Source of the DNA: DASQUK01 sp046723645 | GTDB lineage: Bacteria; Actinomycetota; Acidimicrobiia; Acidimicrobiales; VFJN01 | DNA: 42,219 nucleotides | Assembly (NCBI GenBank): GCA_046723645.1 | Contig: JBKOUY010000039.1 | Location: forward strand, 1 to 42,219 | Reading direction: 5' to 3' | Shown: positions 35,072-42,219 of the stretch, in pieces | How positions within the stretch are numbered: the stretch's first letter is position 1 | Layout: the number at the start of each line of letters is the position of its first letter | The notes under the pieces: generated by a model | The model's input: only the letters and a program-made list of their open reading frames with translations | Told to the model about the DNA's origin: nothing | The model's database searches: none | Position numbers and translations under genes: made by a program

Positions 35072-36025
35072 TCAGTCGGGCGGGCGCTGCAGCCCCAGGC
35101 TGTGCCGGAACCAGTCGGCGGTGCGCTCCAGGCCCTCACGGAGGGGCACGATCGGCTCCCACCCGAGCCGCTCGCGGGCCAGCGCGATGTCCGGCTGCCG
35201 CTGCCTCGGATCGTCGACCGGCAGCGGCTCGTAGACGATGTCGGACTCCGTCCCCGTGACCTCCCGCACCAGCTGGGCCAGCTCGGCCACGGTGAACTCC
35301 GCGGGATTGCCGATGTTGACGGGACCCGTGAGGTCGGCGTCCAACAGCGCCAGGATGCCCCTCACCTGGTCGTCGACGTAGCAGAAGCTGCGGGTCTGCG
35401 AGCCGTCGCCGTACACGGTCAGGGGCTTGCCCTGGAGCGCCTGGACGAGGAGGTTCGACACCACCCGCCCGTCGTTGGCTCTCATGTGGGGGCCAAACGA
35501 GTTAAAAATGCGAGCGATTCTCACTTCGAGGCCGTGGGAGCGGTGGTACGCCATCGTCATGGCCTCGGCGAAGCGCTTGGCCTCGTCGTAGACGCCGCGC
35601 GGGCCGACGGGGTTGACGTGGCCCCAATAGGTCTCGGGCTGCGGGTGCACCTGCGGGTCGCCGTACACCTCGCTGGTCGACGCCAGCAGGAAGCTGGCAC
35701 CCTTCGACTTCGCCAGCCCCAGGCAGTTGTGCGTCCCGAGGCTCCCGACCTTGAGCGTCTGGATGGGGATCAGGAGGTAGTCGACCGGCGAGGCAGGGCT
35801 GGCGAAGTGCAGCACGGCGTCGACCGGTCCCGGCACCCAGACGTAGGTGCTCACGTCGTGGACGACGAACGTGAACCCGGGCCTGGCGAACAGGTGCTCG
35901 ATGTTGTCCACCCCTCCGGTGATGAGGTTGTCGATCGCGACCACCTCGTCACCGCGGTCGAGCAGCGCCTCGCAGAGATGCGAGCCCAGGAAGCCCGCTC
36001 CCCCGGTCACGACGGCCCTCGCCAT
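35072..36025 (-). CDS. UDP-glucuronate decarboxylase (UDP-xylose synthase)-like
   Basis: A 317-residue SDR: AVVTGGAGFLGSHLCEALL, IDNLITGGVDNIEH, LHFASPASPVDYL, catalytic ASTSEVYGDPQVHPQPETYW, YDEAKRFAEAM (Tyr/Lys), RIARIFNSFGPHMRANDGRV and PLTVYGDGSQTRSFCYVDD. These are the UXS signatures. It would decarboxylate UDP-glucuronate to UDP-xylose (or to the 4-keto form). The UDP-glucose dehydrogenase 56 bases upstream makes the substrate, giving UDP-glucose to UDP-xylose. Start ATG at 36025 is the family start. UXS-like proteins also include dTDP-glucose dehydratase relatives, but SPASP and the HPQ run argue against those. Confidence 0.87.
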   Translation of the reverse strand: MARAVVTGGAGFLGSHLCEALLDRGDEVVAIDNLITGGVDNIEHLFARPGFTFVVHDVSTYVWVPGPVDAVLHFASPASPVDYLLIPIQTLKVGSLGTHNCLGLAKSKGASFLLASTSEVYGDPQVHPQPETYWGHVNPVGPRGVYDEAKRFAEAMTMAYHRSHGLEVRIARIFNSFGPHMRANDGRVVSNLLVQALQGKPLTVYGDGSQTRSFCYVDDQVRGILALLDADLTGPVNIGNPAEFTVAELAQLVREVTGTESDIVYEPLPVDDPRQRQPDIALARERLGWEPIVPLREGLERTADWFRHSLGLQRPPD

Positions 36026-36081
36026 GGTCAGGACAGGTTATGAGCCGAGGTCAGGCCTGCTGGGCGTCGAGTCGACCGGCC

Positions 36082-37350
36082 TCAGCGGCCGATGCCGACG
36101 TAGCTGAACCCTCGCCGCTCGAGCGCGGGCCGGTCGAGGAGGTTGCGGGCGTCGACGATCCGGGGCGTCTCCATGAGGCCCGCGACCTTCTCGAAGTCGA
36201 GCCAGCGGAAGTCGTCCCACTCCGTGAGCACCGCCAGGACCCGGGCGCCGTCGCACGCCGAGTAGGGATCGTTGGCGGGCACGACGCCGCCCACCGGCCC
36301 CTTGACCGCGGGATCGTACGCCTGGACCTCGGCCCCCTGGTCGGCCAGGAGCGACACGATGCGCAGCGCCGGCGACTCCCGGGTGTCGTCGGTGCGGGCC
36401 TTGAAGGTGAGGCCCCACACCGCGACCTTGACACCGTCGAGGGACCCGCCCGCCATCTGCCGCACCTTGGCCGCCACGCGGTGGAACTGGTCCTCGTTGA
36501 CGGTGATGACGCCGCGCATCAAGTCGAACGAGTACCCGGCGCTGTCGGCGATGTGCACGAGCGCACGCGTGTCCTTCGGCAGGCAGCTGCCCCCGAACCC
36601 GGGCCCGGGCTTGAGGAACTCGTGGCCGATGCGCGTGTCGTAGCCCATGCCGAGGACGACGTCCTTGACGTCGGCGCCCACCGCGTCGCACACGGCGGCG
36701 ATGGCGTTGACGAAGCTGATCTTGGCGGCGAGGAAGGCGTTGGAGGCGTACTTGATCGTCTCAGCCGACGGTGGGTCGGTGACGATGATCGGGGCGGTCA
36801 CGCCGATGTAGAGGGACGCCACCCGCACGGCGGCGGACTGGTCGTCGCTGCCGATGACGATGCGGTCGGGGTTGAGGAAGTCGTGCACGGCCGAGCCCTC
36901 ACGGAGGAACTCGGGGTTGGACACCACCACCACATCGTCGCGGCCGAGTACCCGCTCGACCACTCGCGTCGATCCCACCGGCACGGTCGACTTGTTGACG
37001 ACGACCGCCTCGGATGGGAGCCGAGGGCCGATCTCGCGCGCTGCCGCCTCGATGTACGAGAGGTCGGCCGAGCCGTCGTCGTCCTGTGGCGTCGGCACAC
37101 AGAGATAGGCGAACTCGGCCGACGGAACCGCGTTGGCCGCCCCGACCACGAAGTGCAACCGCCCCTCCTCCAGCCCCTCCCGGACGAGGGCCTCGAGCCC
37201 GGCCTCCACGATCGGCACCTCGCCCCGCGCCAGTTGGGCGATCCTGGCCTCGTCGATGTCGGCACACGTGACGTCGTGTCCCAGGTGGGAGAAGCACGCC
37301 GCTGTCGTCAGCCCGACGTAACCCGCCCCGATGACGGCGATCTCCGCCAT
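36082..37350 (-). CDS. ugd: UDP-glucose 6-dehydrogenase
   Basis: A 422-residue NAD-dependent four-electron oxidase turning UDP-glucose into UDP-glucuronate. It has AVIGAGYVGLTTAACFSHLG (NAD loop), CVPTPQDDDGSADLSYIE, KSTVPVGSTRVV, NPEFLREGSAVHDFLNPDRI, and GFGGSCLPKD with catalytic Cys256, then AVWGLTFKARTDDTRESPAL and a C-terminal UDP-binding domain. ATG at 37350 is the family start; the open frame to 37821 overlaps dprE2. It is divergent from dprE2; the 118-base gap 37351-37468 must hold both promoters, and I see no clear boxes in it. It and the UXS-like gene form a two- or three-gene run. Confidence 0.93.
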   Translation of the reverse strand: MAEIAVIGAGYVGLTTAACFSHLGHDVTCADIDEARIAQLARGEVPIVEAGLEALVREGLEEGRLHFVVGAANAVPSAEFAYLCVPTPQDDDGSADLSYIEAAAREIGPRLPSEAVVVNKSTVPVGSTRVVERVLGRDDVVVVSNPEFLREGSAVHDFLNPDRIVIGSDDQSAAVRVASLYIGVTAPIIVTDPPSAETIKYASNAFLAAKISFVNAIAAVCDAVGADVKDVVLGMGYDTRIGHEFLKPGPGFGGSCLPKDTRALVHIADSAGYSFDLMRGVITVNEDQFHRVAAKVRQMAGGSLDGVKVAVWGLTFKARTDDTRESPALRIVSLLADQGAEVQAYDPAVKGPVGGVVPANDPYSACDGARVLAVLTEWDDFRWLDFEKVAGLMETPRIVDARNLLDRPALERRGFSYVGIGR

Positions 37351-37468
37351 GAAAATGGACCTCCGACTGCAAGCGCCCCAGCTAGCGGTATACGAGGGGA
37401 CAAAGGTAGCGCCCCCGGCAGCGCCGGGGCGATCAGCCCGCCGGACGGAGCAACTACCCTCTGCCGAC

Positions 37469-38236
37469 GTGCAGAATGCGCTGGGTGCCGTCCAGTCGCT
37501 GCTGGTGCTCGGCGGGTCGTCCGACATCGGCGCGGCGATCGCCGAGCGCCTGGTGCCCGACGGCTGCCGCTCCGTCGTCCTGGCCGGGCGGCGTCCCGAG
37601 GCCATGGCGCCCGTCGCCGCGCGGCTGCGCGCCGCCGGCGCCGCCGTGACCACGACCGCCTGGGACGCCGTCGACATCGGCGGCCACGCCGACGCCATGA
37701 AGGCTGCTTGGGGCGCGGCGGCGGCCGACATCGACTGCGTGGTGGTCGCGTCCGGTGTGCTGGGCGACCAGTCACACCTCGAGGACGATCCCACCGCCGC
37801 CGCCGAGCTGGCCGTGACCAACTACGCCGGACCGGTGTCGACGTTGCTGCATGTCGCCCGGCGTCTCGAGGAGCAGGGCCACGGGACCATTGTCGTGCTC
37901 AGCTCGGTGGCCGCCGAGCGCGCCCGCCGCTCGAACTTCGTCTACGGCTCGTCGAAGGCCGGGCTCGACGCGTTCGCCCAGGGCCTCGCCGACTCCCTCG
38001 TCGCCGCCGGCGTCCGGGTCGTGGTGGTGCGGCCAGGCTTCGTCCGTTCGTCCATGACCGAGGGCCGCGATCCTGCGCCGCTGGCCACCACGCCGGCGGC
38101 CGTCGCCGAGGCGGTCGCCGGGGCGATCGCTTCCGGAAGGGAGACCGTCTGGGTTCCGGGCACCCTCCGCTACCTCATGCCGGTGCTACGACACCTGCCC
38201 CGCCCCGTGTGGCGTCGGGTGTCGGCCAACATGTGA
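37469..38236 (+). CDS. dprE2: Decaprenylphospho-2-ketoribose reductase DprE2
   Basis: A 255-residue SDR that reduces polyprenyl-phospho-2-keto-ribose to polyprenyl-phospho-arabinose, the second half of DprE epimerisation. It has SLLVLGGSSDIGAAIAERL, catalytic Ser (VVLSSVAAERARRSNFVYGS), Tyr159 and Lys163 (YGSSK), VVVRPGFVRSSMTEG, and LRHLPRPVWRRV at the end. Segments SNFVYGSSKAGLDAF and 'GERVRRANFVYG'-like context are close to Mycobacterium DprE2 (254 residues). GTG at 37469 matches the family start; the upstream frame is spurious. It overlaps ubiA by four bases (GTGA), and ubiA overlaps dprE1 likewise, so the three are translationally coupled. Confidence 0.93.
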   Translation: MQNALGAVQSLLVLGGSSDIGAAIAERLVPDGCRSVVLAGRRPEAMAPVAARLRAAGAAVTTTAWDAVDIGGHADAMKAAWGAAAADIDCVVVASGVLGDQSHLEDDPTAAAELAVTNYAGPVSTLLHVARRLEEQGHGTIVVLSSVAAERARRSNFVYGSSKAGLDAFAQGLADSLVAAGVRVVVVRPGFVRSSMTEGRDPAPLATTPAAVAEAVAGAIASGRETVWVPGTLRYLMPVLRHLPRPVWRRVSANM

Positions 38237-39249
38237 GTGCCGTGGCCGAGCCCCTGACCACCGCCTCAACGTCGAGTACCGGCGTCGCCGCGGGCGACCG
38301 GCAGCGCGGGCGCGCCCCGGGTGCGCCGCCCGGACCGGGCGCCCGCAGCGCCCGCTCGCTGCTCGGGGGCCTGGTGCGACTGGCGCGGCCACGGCAATGG
38401 ACCAAGAACCTGCTGGTGTTCGCCGCCCCGGCCGCCGCCGGGGTGCTGGACAACCGTGGGCCGGCGGTCGACGCCCTCATCGCGTTCGTCGCCTTCTGCC
38501 TGGCGGCCTCGGGCACCTACTACATCAACGATGCCCGCGACGCCGACGCCGACCGGCTCCACCCGACCAAGCGCACGCGGCCGGTGGCCTCGGGTGTCGT
38601 GCCGGCGGCGACCGCCTACGCGGGCGGGGTGGCGCTGCTGGCGGGTTCGGTGGCGTTGGCCTTCGTGGCGCGCCCCGAGCTGGCCGCCACCATCATCGGC
38701 TACGTGTTCCTGACCACCGCATACTCGCTGGGGCTCAAGAACGTGGCTGTCGTCGACCTGGTCGCGGTGGCCGCCGGGTTCGTGCTGCGAGCGGTGGCGG
38801 GCGCCGCCGCCACCGACGTGCCGATCTCGGACTGGTTCTTCATCGTGACCAGCTTCGGCGCCCTCTTCATCGTGTCGGGCAAGCGCGGCGCAGAGGCCAG
38901 CGAGATGGCGGGGTCGGGCGATGCCGACGCTCGGCAGTTCCGGGCCGTCCTCGGCGCCTATAGCGAGAGCTACATGTCCTACCTGCGGTCGGTGACGTCG
39001 GGTGCCGTGCTCGTCGCCTATTGCCTGTGGGCGTTCGAGAAGGCGAACAACGCACTGAACACGCCGACCATCCCCTGGTACCAGCTCTCGATCCTGCCGT
39101 TCGTGATGGCGATCCTGCGGTACGCGCTGGTGCTCGACAGGGGTGATCGCGGATCGGCGCCGGAGGACATCATCCTCGGTGACCGGACCCTCCAGTGCAT
39201 TGCGGTGGCCTGGGCCGTCGTCTTCGCTATCGGCGTGTACACCGCATGA
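38233..39249 (+). CDS. ubiA: Polyprenyl-phosphate phosphoribosyltransferase, UbiA family
   Basis: A 338-residue membrane protein with an Ala/Gly/Pro-rich tail of about 50 residues and about nine helices. The UbiA metal motif is in YYINDARDADADRLHPTKRT (NDxxDxxxD), and DLVAVAAGFVLRAVAGA is the second conserved region. Mycobacterial Rv3806c (302 residues) attaches phosphoribose from PRPP to decaprenyl phosphate with the same 'ND-RD-EADR-HPTKR' signature, so this is the DPPR synthase type rather than a quinone prenyltransferase. Being between dprE2 and dprE1 confirms it. GTG at 38233 is within the stop of dprE2. The DPPR 5'-phosphatase found near Rv3806c is not seen in this window. Confidence 0.93.
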   Translation: MSAVAEPLTTASTSSTGVAAGDRQRGRAPGAPPGPGARSARSLLGGLVRLARPRQWTKNLLVFAAPAAAGVLDNRGPAVDALIAFVAFCLAASGTYYINDARDADADRLHPTKRTRPVASGVVPAATAYAGGVALLAGSVALAFVARPELAATIIGYVFLTTAYSLGLKNVAVVDLVAVAAGFVLRAVAGAAATDVPISDWFFIVTSFGALFIVSGKRGAEASEMAGSGDADARQFRAVLGAYSESYMSYLRSVTSGAVLVAYCLWAFEKANNALNTPTIPWYQLSILPFVMAILRYALVLDRGDRGSAPEDIILGDRTLQCIAVAWAVVFAIGVYTA

Positions 39250-40655
39250 CCGGACACGCCGCGGGCCCAGATCCCACCGATGGCGTGGAGATCATCAGCG
39301 GGTGGGGGCGCAATCCCTCGTCGGCAGCCCGTGTCGTGCGACCCGGCGACGCCGACGAGCTGGCCGTGGCCACCAAGGCGGCCGGACCGCGGGGTGCCGT
39401 CACGCGCGGGCTGGGGCGGGCCTACGGCGACTCGGCGATGAACGCCGGGGGCCTGGTGGTCAGCTCGACGGGCGTGTCCGGCCTGCTAGAGCTCGACCAC
39501 ACGCGTGGCACGGCGCGGGTCCTGGCCGGCACCTCGCTCGACAGCCTCCTGCGTGAGATCGTGCCGCAGGGTTGGTTCGTACCGGTGACACCCGGCACCC
39601 GCTACATCACCGTCGGCGGGGCCATCGCCGCCGACATCCACGGCAAGGACCACCACGCGTCCGGGAGCTTCGGCCTCCACATGGACTCGATGGTGCTCGC
39701 CCTGCCCGACGGGACCCGGCGCACGCTCACATGCGGCGACAACCCCGGAGAGTTCTGGGCCACCTGCGGCGGCATGGGGCTCACGGGCACCGTCGTCGAG
39801 GCGACGATTCGCCTGCACCCCATCGAGACCAGCCTGCTGCGGGTCGACACCGACCGGGTCCCCGACCTCGACACGCTGCTCACGCTGTTGTCGGAGGGCG
39901 GCCGGCGGCACCGCTACTCGGTCGCTTGGGTCGACTTCCTGGCCCGGGGGCGCTCGCTGGGCCGGTCAGTGCTCACCCAGGGAGACTTCGCCCGGCGCGA
40001 CGAGCTCCCCCGCTCCGGCCGCCGCGGGACCCGGCGTCGGGAGCTCGAGCCCCTGGCGTACCGCACGCCGCCGCCGGTGCCCGCGCCCCGCGTCGTCCCG
40101 GGCGGCGTGCTCAACAAGGGCACCATCCTGGCCTTCAACGAGCTGTGGTACCGGGTGCACCCCCGCCGGCGCCGCGACGAGCTCCAGTCGATCTCGCGGT
40201 TCTTCTACCCGCTCGACCTCGTCGACGGGTGGAACCGCATGTACGGGTCCCGCGGCTTTCTGCAGTGGCAATGCCAGCTGCCGTTCGGGGCGGACGATGT
40301 CCTGCGCCACATCGTGGAGTCGCTGGCCGATCACCGCGCACCGAGCTTCCTGGCGGTGCTCAAGTACTTCGGCGCCGCGGACCCCGCGCCGCTGACCTTC
40401 GCCGGCCCCGGGTGGACGCTGGCCATCGACGTCCCAACCACCGACCCGACGCTGGGATCGCTGCTCGACCGGCTGGACGACCGGGTGGCCGAGGCCGGCG
40501 GCCGCCTGTACCTCGCCAAGGACAGCCGGCTCCGCCCCGAGCTGGTGCCGGTGATGTACCCCCGCCTCGACGAGTGGCGGGCGGTGCGCGACCGTTTGGA
40601 CCCCGACCGCCGCCTCAACAGCGACCTCGCCCGCAGGCTCGACCTGCTCGGCTGA
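39246..40655 (+). CDS. dprE1: Decaprenylphosphoryl-beta-D-ribose oxidase DprE1
   Basis: A 469-residue VAO-type FAD enzyme that oxidises polyprenyl-phospho-ribose at C2. Signatures: GLGRAYGDSAMNAGG (FAD phosphate loop), TPGTRYITVGGAIAADIHGK with His132, HASGSFGLHMDSMVLALPDG, LNKGTILAFNELWYR, and the substrate-site YLAKDSRLRPELV with Lys425. The mycobacterial enzyme is 461 residues. In the benzothiazinone site, where mycobacterial Cys387 forms a covalent adduct, the aligned sequence PGWTLAIDVPT has Ala393. ATG at 39246 overlaps the ubiA stop (ATGA). A strong hairpin follows the stop. Confidence 0.95.
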   Translation: MTGHAAGPDPTDGVEIISGWGRNPSSAARVVRPGDADELAVATKAAGPRGAVTRGLGRAYGDSAMNAGGLVVSSTGVSGLLELDHTRGTARVLAGTSLDSLLREIVPQGWFVPVTPGTRYITVGGAIAADIHGKDHHASGSFGLHMDSMVLALPDGTRRTLTCGDNPGEFWATCGGMGLTGTVVEATIRLHPIETSLLRVDTDRVPDLDTLLTLLSEGGRRHRYSVAWVDFLARGRSLGRSVLTQGDFARRDELPRSGRRGTRRRELEPLAYRTPPPVPAPRVVPGGVLNKGTILAFNELWYRVHPRRRRDELQSISRFFYPLDLVDGWNRMYGSRGFLQWQCQLPFGADDVLRHIVESLADHRAPSFLAVLKYFGAADPAPLTFAGPGWTLAIDVPTTDPTLGSLLDRLDDRVAEAGGRLYLAKDSRLRPELVPVMYPRLDEWRAVRDRLDPDRRLNSDLARRLDLLG

Positions 40656-40690
40656 GGCGGCGCCACGGCGCACCCGGCGAAACCTGACGC

Positions 40691-40717
40691 GGATCTGGTG
40701 GCCCTGGCCACCAATCC
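40691..40717. terminator. Bidirectional terminator hairpin
   Basis: TGGTGGCC (40696-40703), loop CT, then GGCCACCA (40706-40713): a perfect eight-base stem, extended by GGAT/ATCC (40691-40694 and 40714-40717) with one bulged C. It is in the 80-base gap between convergent dprE1 and rmlD. Outer arms CCTGACGC (40683-40690) and GCGTCAGG (40733-40740) pair too. There is no T tract, as is common in high-GC actinobacteria. Confidence 0.7.
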
Positions 40718-40735
40718 CGCGGCAGGAATGGGGCG

Positions 40736-41587
40736 TCAGGCGGTCAGCCTCTTCACCAGGTGTCCCAGGCTCTCGCGGTAGTGCGGGAGCAGAGGGAACC
40801 CGGCCGCCCGGAGCGCAACGTTGTCGAGCACCGAGTTCGCCGGACGCGGCGCCGGGCGTGGTGGATCCAGGTCGGCAGTCGCGATCGGCCGCACCTTCCC
40901 GGGATCGTGGCCCGCGGCCGCCAGGATGTCCCGCACGAACTCGTACCAGGTCGCCACGCCCTGGTTGGTCACGTGGAACAGCCCCGGGACCCGCGACGCC
41001 GCTAGGGCGCGGATGGCGACGGCCAGGTCGGCCGCGAAGCTCGGCGAGCCGCGCTGATCGTCGACGAACGCGAGCTCGGGACGGTCGGCCAGGCCGAGGA
41101 CGGTCCTGACCATGTTCTTGCCGTGCTCGCCGCACACCCACGACGTGCGCACCGTGCAGGCGCCCGGCGCGTGCTCAACGACCTCGTGCTCGCCGCCCAG
41201 CTTGGACGCGCCGTAGACCGACCGGGGCCCGGTGGGATCCCATTCGACGTACGCGCCCTGCTTGGTGCCGTCGAACACGTAGTCGGTCGACACATAGCAG
41301 AGGTGGGCCCCGGCCCGGCGGCTGGCGTCCGCCACCCAGCGCGTCCCGAGGGCGTTCACCCCGAAGGCCCGCTCGGGGTCCCCCTCGCAGGCGTCGACCG
41401 CCGTCCAGGCGCCCGCATGCATCACGACGTCGGGCCGGACAGAGAGGACCGTCTGGTAGACGGCGTCCCGGTCGGCCAGGTCGAGCGACGCGTGCGTCGC
41501 TGCCACGACCTCGTCCCCCATCGCCTCGCAGTGGCTTCCCAGCTCGTGGCCGAGCTGACCGCCGGCCCCGGTGACGAGGACCTTCAC
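40736..41587 (-). CDS. rmlD: dTDP-4-dehydrorhamnose reductase
   Basis: A 283-residue SDR that makes dTDP-L-rhamnose from dTDP-4-keto-L-rhamnose. It has VLVTGAGGQLGHELGSHCEA, DVVMHAGAWTAVDACEGDPE, catalytic YVSTDYVFDGTKQGAYVEWD, SVYGASKLGGEHEVV (Tyr/Lys), VRTSWVCGEHGKNMVRTVLG and VTNQGVATWYEFVRDIL. The GTG start overlaps the rmlB stop by four bases (GTGA), which is decisive; the frame stays open further up but inside rmlB. It pairs with rmlB at the window edge. In mycobacteria rhamnose joins arabinogalactan to peptidoglycan. Confidence 0.93.
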   Translation of the reverse strand: MKVLVTGAGGQLGHELGSHCEAMGDEVVAATHASLDLADRDAVYQTVLSVRPDVVMHAGAWTAVDACEGDPERAFGVNALGTRWVADASRRAGAHLCYVSTDYVFDGTKQGAYVEWDPTGPRSVYGASKLGGEHEVVEHAPGACTVRTSWVCGEHGKNMVRTVLGLADRPELAFVDDQRGSPSFAADLAVAIRALAASRVPGLFHVTNQGVATWYEFVRDILAAAGHDPGKVRPIATADLDPPRPAPRPANSVLDNVALRAAGFPLLPHYRESLGHLVKRLTA

Positions 41588-42219
41588 AGCAGGCCTGCCC
41601 GCTCCTTCAGCGGGCGCCACCACCACTCGTTGGCCCGGTACCACTCGACGGTCTCGGCCAGCGCCTCGTCGAGGGTGCGGGCCTTGCGCCATCCCAGCGC
41701 CGTCACCTTGTCGATGTTGACCGAGTAGCGGCGGTCGTGACCGAGGCGGTCCTCGACGTAGTCGACCATCTCCTCACCGACCCCGAACAGCGCCAGCAGC
41801 CTGTCGACCAGCGCCCGGTTGGGTGTCTCGTTGCCGGCCCCGATGTTGTAGACCTCGCCCACCGCCCCGTGCTCCAGCACCAGCGCCACGCCGGCGCAGT
41901 GGTCGTCGACGTAGATCCAGTCGCGCTGGTTGAGGCCGTCGCCGTACAGGGGCAGGGGCCTGCCGTCCATCAGGTTGGTCACGAACAGGGGGATGGCCTT
42001 CTCCGGGAACTGGTAGGGCCCGAAGTTGTTGGTGCACCGGGTCACGGTCACCGGGAGGCCGTAGGTGTGGTGGTAGGCCAGCGCGATCAGGTCCGATCCC
42101 GCCTTCGATGCCGAGTAGGGCGACCGGGGTTCGAGCGGGTCGGACTCCAGCGACGATCCCACCTCCACCGATCCGTAGACTTCGTCGGTCCCGATGTGGA
42201 TGACCCGCGGAATCTCGAG
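41584..42219 (-). CDS. rmlB: dTDP-glucose 4,6-dehydratase, N-terminus beyond window
   Basis: The last 211 codons of an SDR; the frame stays open to the window edge, so the first third (NAD loop) is missing. Visible are HIGTDEVYGSVEVG with catalytic Asp and Glu, SPYSASKAGSDLIALAYHHT (Tyr/Lys), VTRCTNNFGPYQFPEKAIPL, GDGLNQRDWIYVDDHC, GEVYNIGAGNETPN and the C-terminal DRRYSVNIDKVTALGWR. These are textbook RmlB motifs, making dTDP-4-keto-6-deoxyglucose. The ATG at 42168 is only an internal Met. rmlA and rmlC are not in the window and probably lie to the right. Confidence 0.94.
   Translation of the reverse strand, partial: LEIPRVIHIGTDEVYGSVEVGSSLESDPLEPRSPYSASKAGSDLIALAYHHTYGLPVTVTRCTNNFGPYQFPEKAIPLFVTNLMDGRPLPLYGDGLNQRDWIYVDDHCAGVALVLEHGAVGEVYNIGAGNETPNRALVDRLLALFGVGEEMVDYVEDRLGHDRRYSVNIDKVTALGWRKARTLDEALAETVEWYRANEWWWRPLKERAGLL

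Noticed and set aside
36040..39249. 1069-residue plus-strand open frame
   Set aside because: Its first two thirds run antisense to ugd and the intergenic space, with Arg/Val/His-rich shadow composition. Only the UbiA part from 38233 has family motifs.

Overview
The window is very GC-rich, dense in GTG starts and full of 4-base GTGA/ATGA gene overlaps. Its markers point to an actinobacterium (Actinomycetota). These are DUF3499, phosphomannomutase, Trm112-like and SIS-isomerase genes in one run, a GT2 membrane protein followed by DUF5719, F420 genes cofD and cofE, and the DprE1/DprE2/UbiA arabinose-donor set. A member of class Acidimicrobiia is my best guess from gene content; no rRNA or tRNA is present to confirm it. 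No prophage, transposase gene or CRISPR array was seen.

Layout. (1) 1-1114: the end of a BTAD-type regulator and a small conserved protein. (2) 1271-8939, minus strand: a seven-gene run, DUF3499, CPBP protease, large membrane protein, GtrA-GT2 fusion, phosphomannomutase, Trm112-like, PGI/PMI. It interconverts fructose-6-P, mannose-6-P and mannose-1-P and probably modifies lipid-linked glycans. (3) 9330-15864: ftsH, a membrane-tethered thioredoxin-fold protein, an orphan of lower GC, and a large adenylate-cyclase/AAA regulator. (4) 15942-20962, minus: DUF5719 and a giant GT2/membrane protein. (5) 21210-26266, plus: a 51-residue peptide, a GT4, rmd and gmd (GDP-D-rhamnose), then cofD and cofE (coenzyme F420). 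(6) 26309-32734, minus: three GT4 glycosyltransferases, a His-rich membrane-anchored protein, a sugar-1-P nucleotidyltransferase and a GalE-like epimerase. (7) 32812-37350: GDP-fucose synthase-like reductase, a winged-helix protein, UDP-xylose synthase and UDP-glucose dehydrogenase. (8) 37469-40655, plus: dprE2-ubiA-dprE1, the route to polyprenyl-phospho-arabinose. (9) 40736-42219, minus: rmlD and the 3' part of rmlB (dTDP-L-rhamnose).

Taken together this is an envelope-glycan factory making GDP-mannose, GDP-rhamnose or GDP-fucose, UDP-glucuronate/xylose, dTDP-rhamnose and lipid-linked arabinose, with at least six glycosyltransferases to use them.

The least expected structure is not a gene. 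Two families of short non-coding repeats sit between the operons. One is 168 bp with terminal inverted repeats (9067-9234 and 21033-21199, inverted, about 93% identical), plus a 24-bp end-to-end relic at 26289-26312 that supplies a stop codon. The other is 126 bp (24426-24551 and 33815-33940, inverted, 79% identical without gaps). Both look like non-autonomous MITE-like elements.
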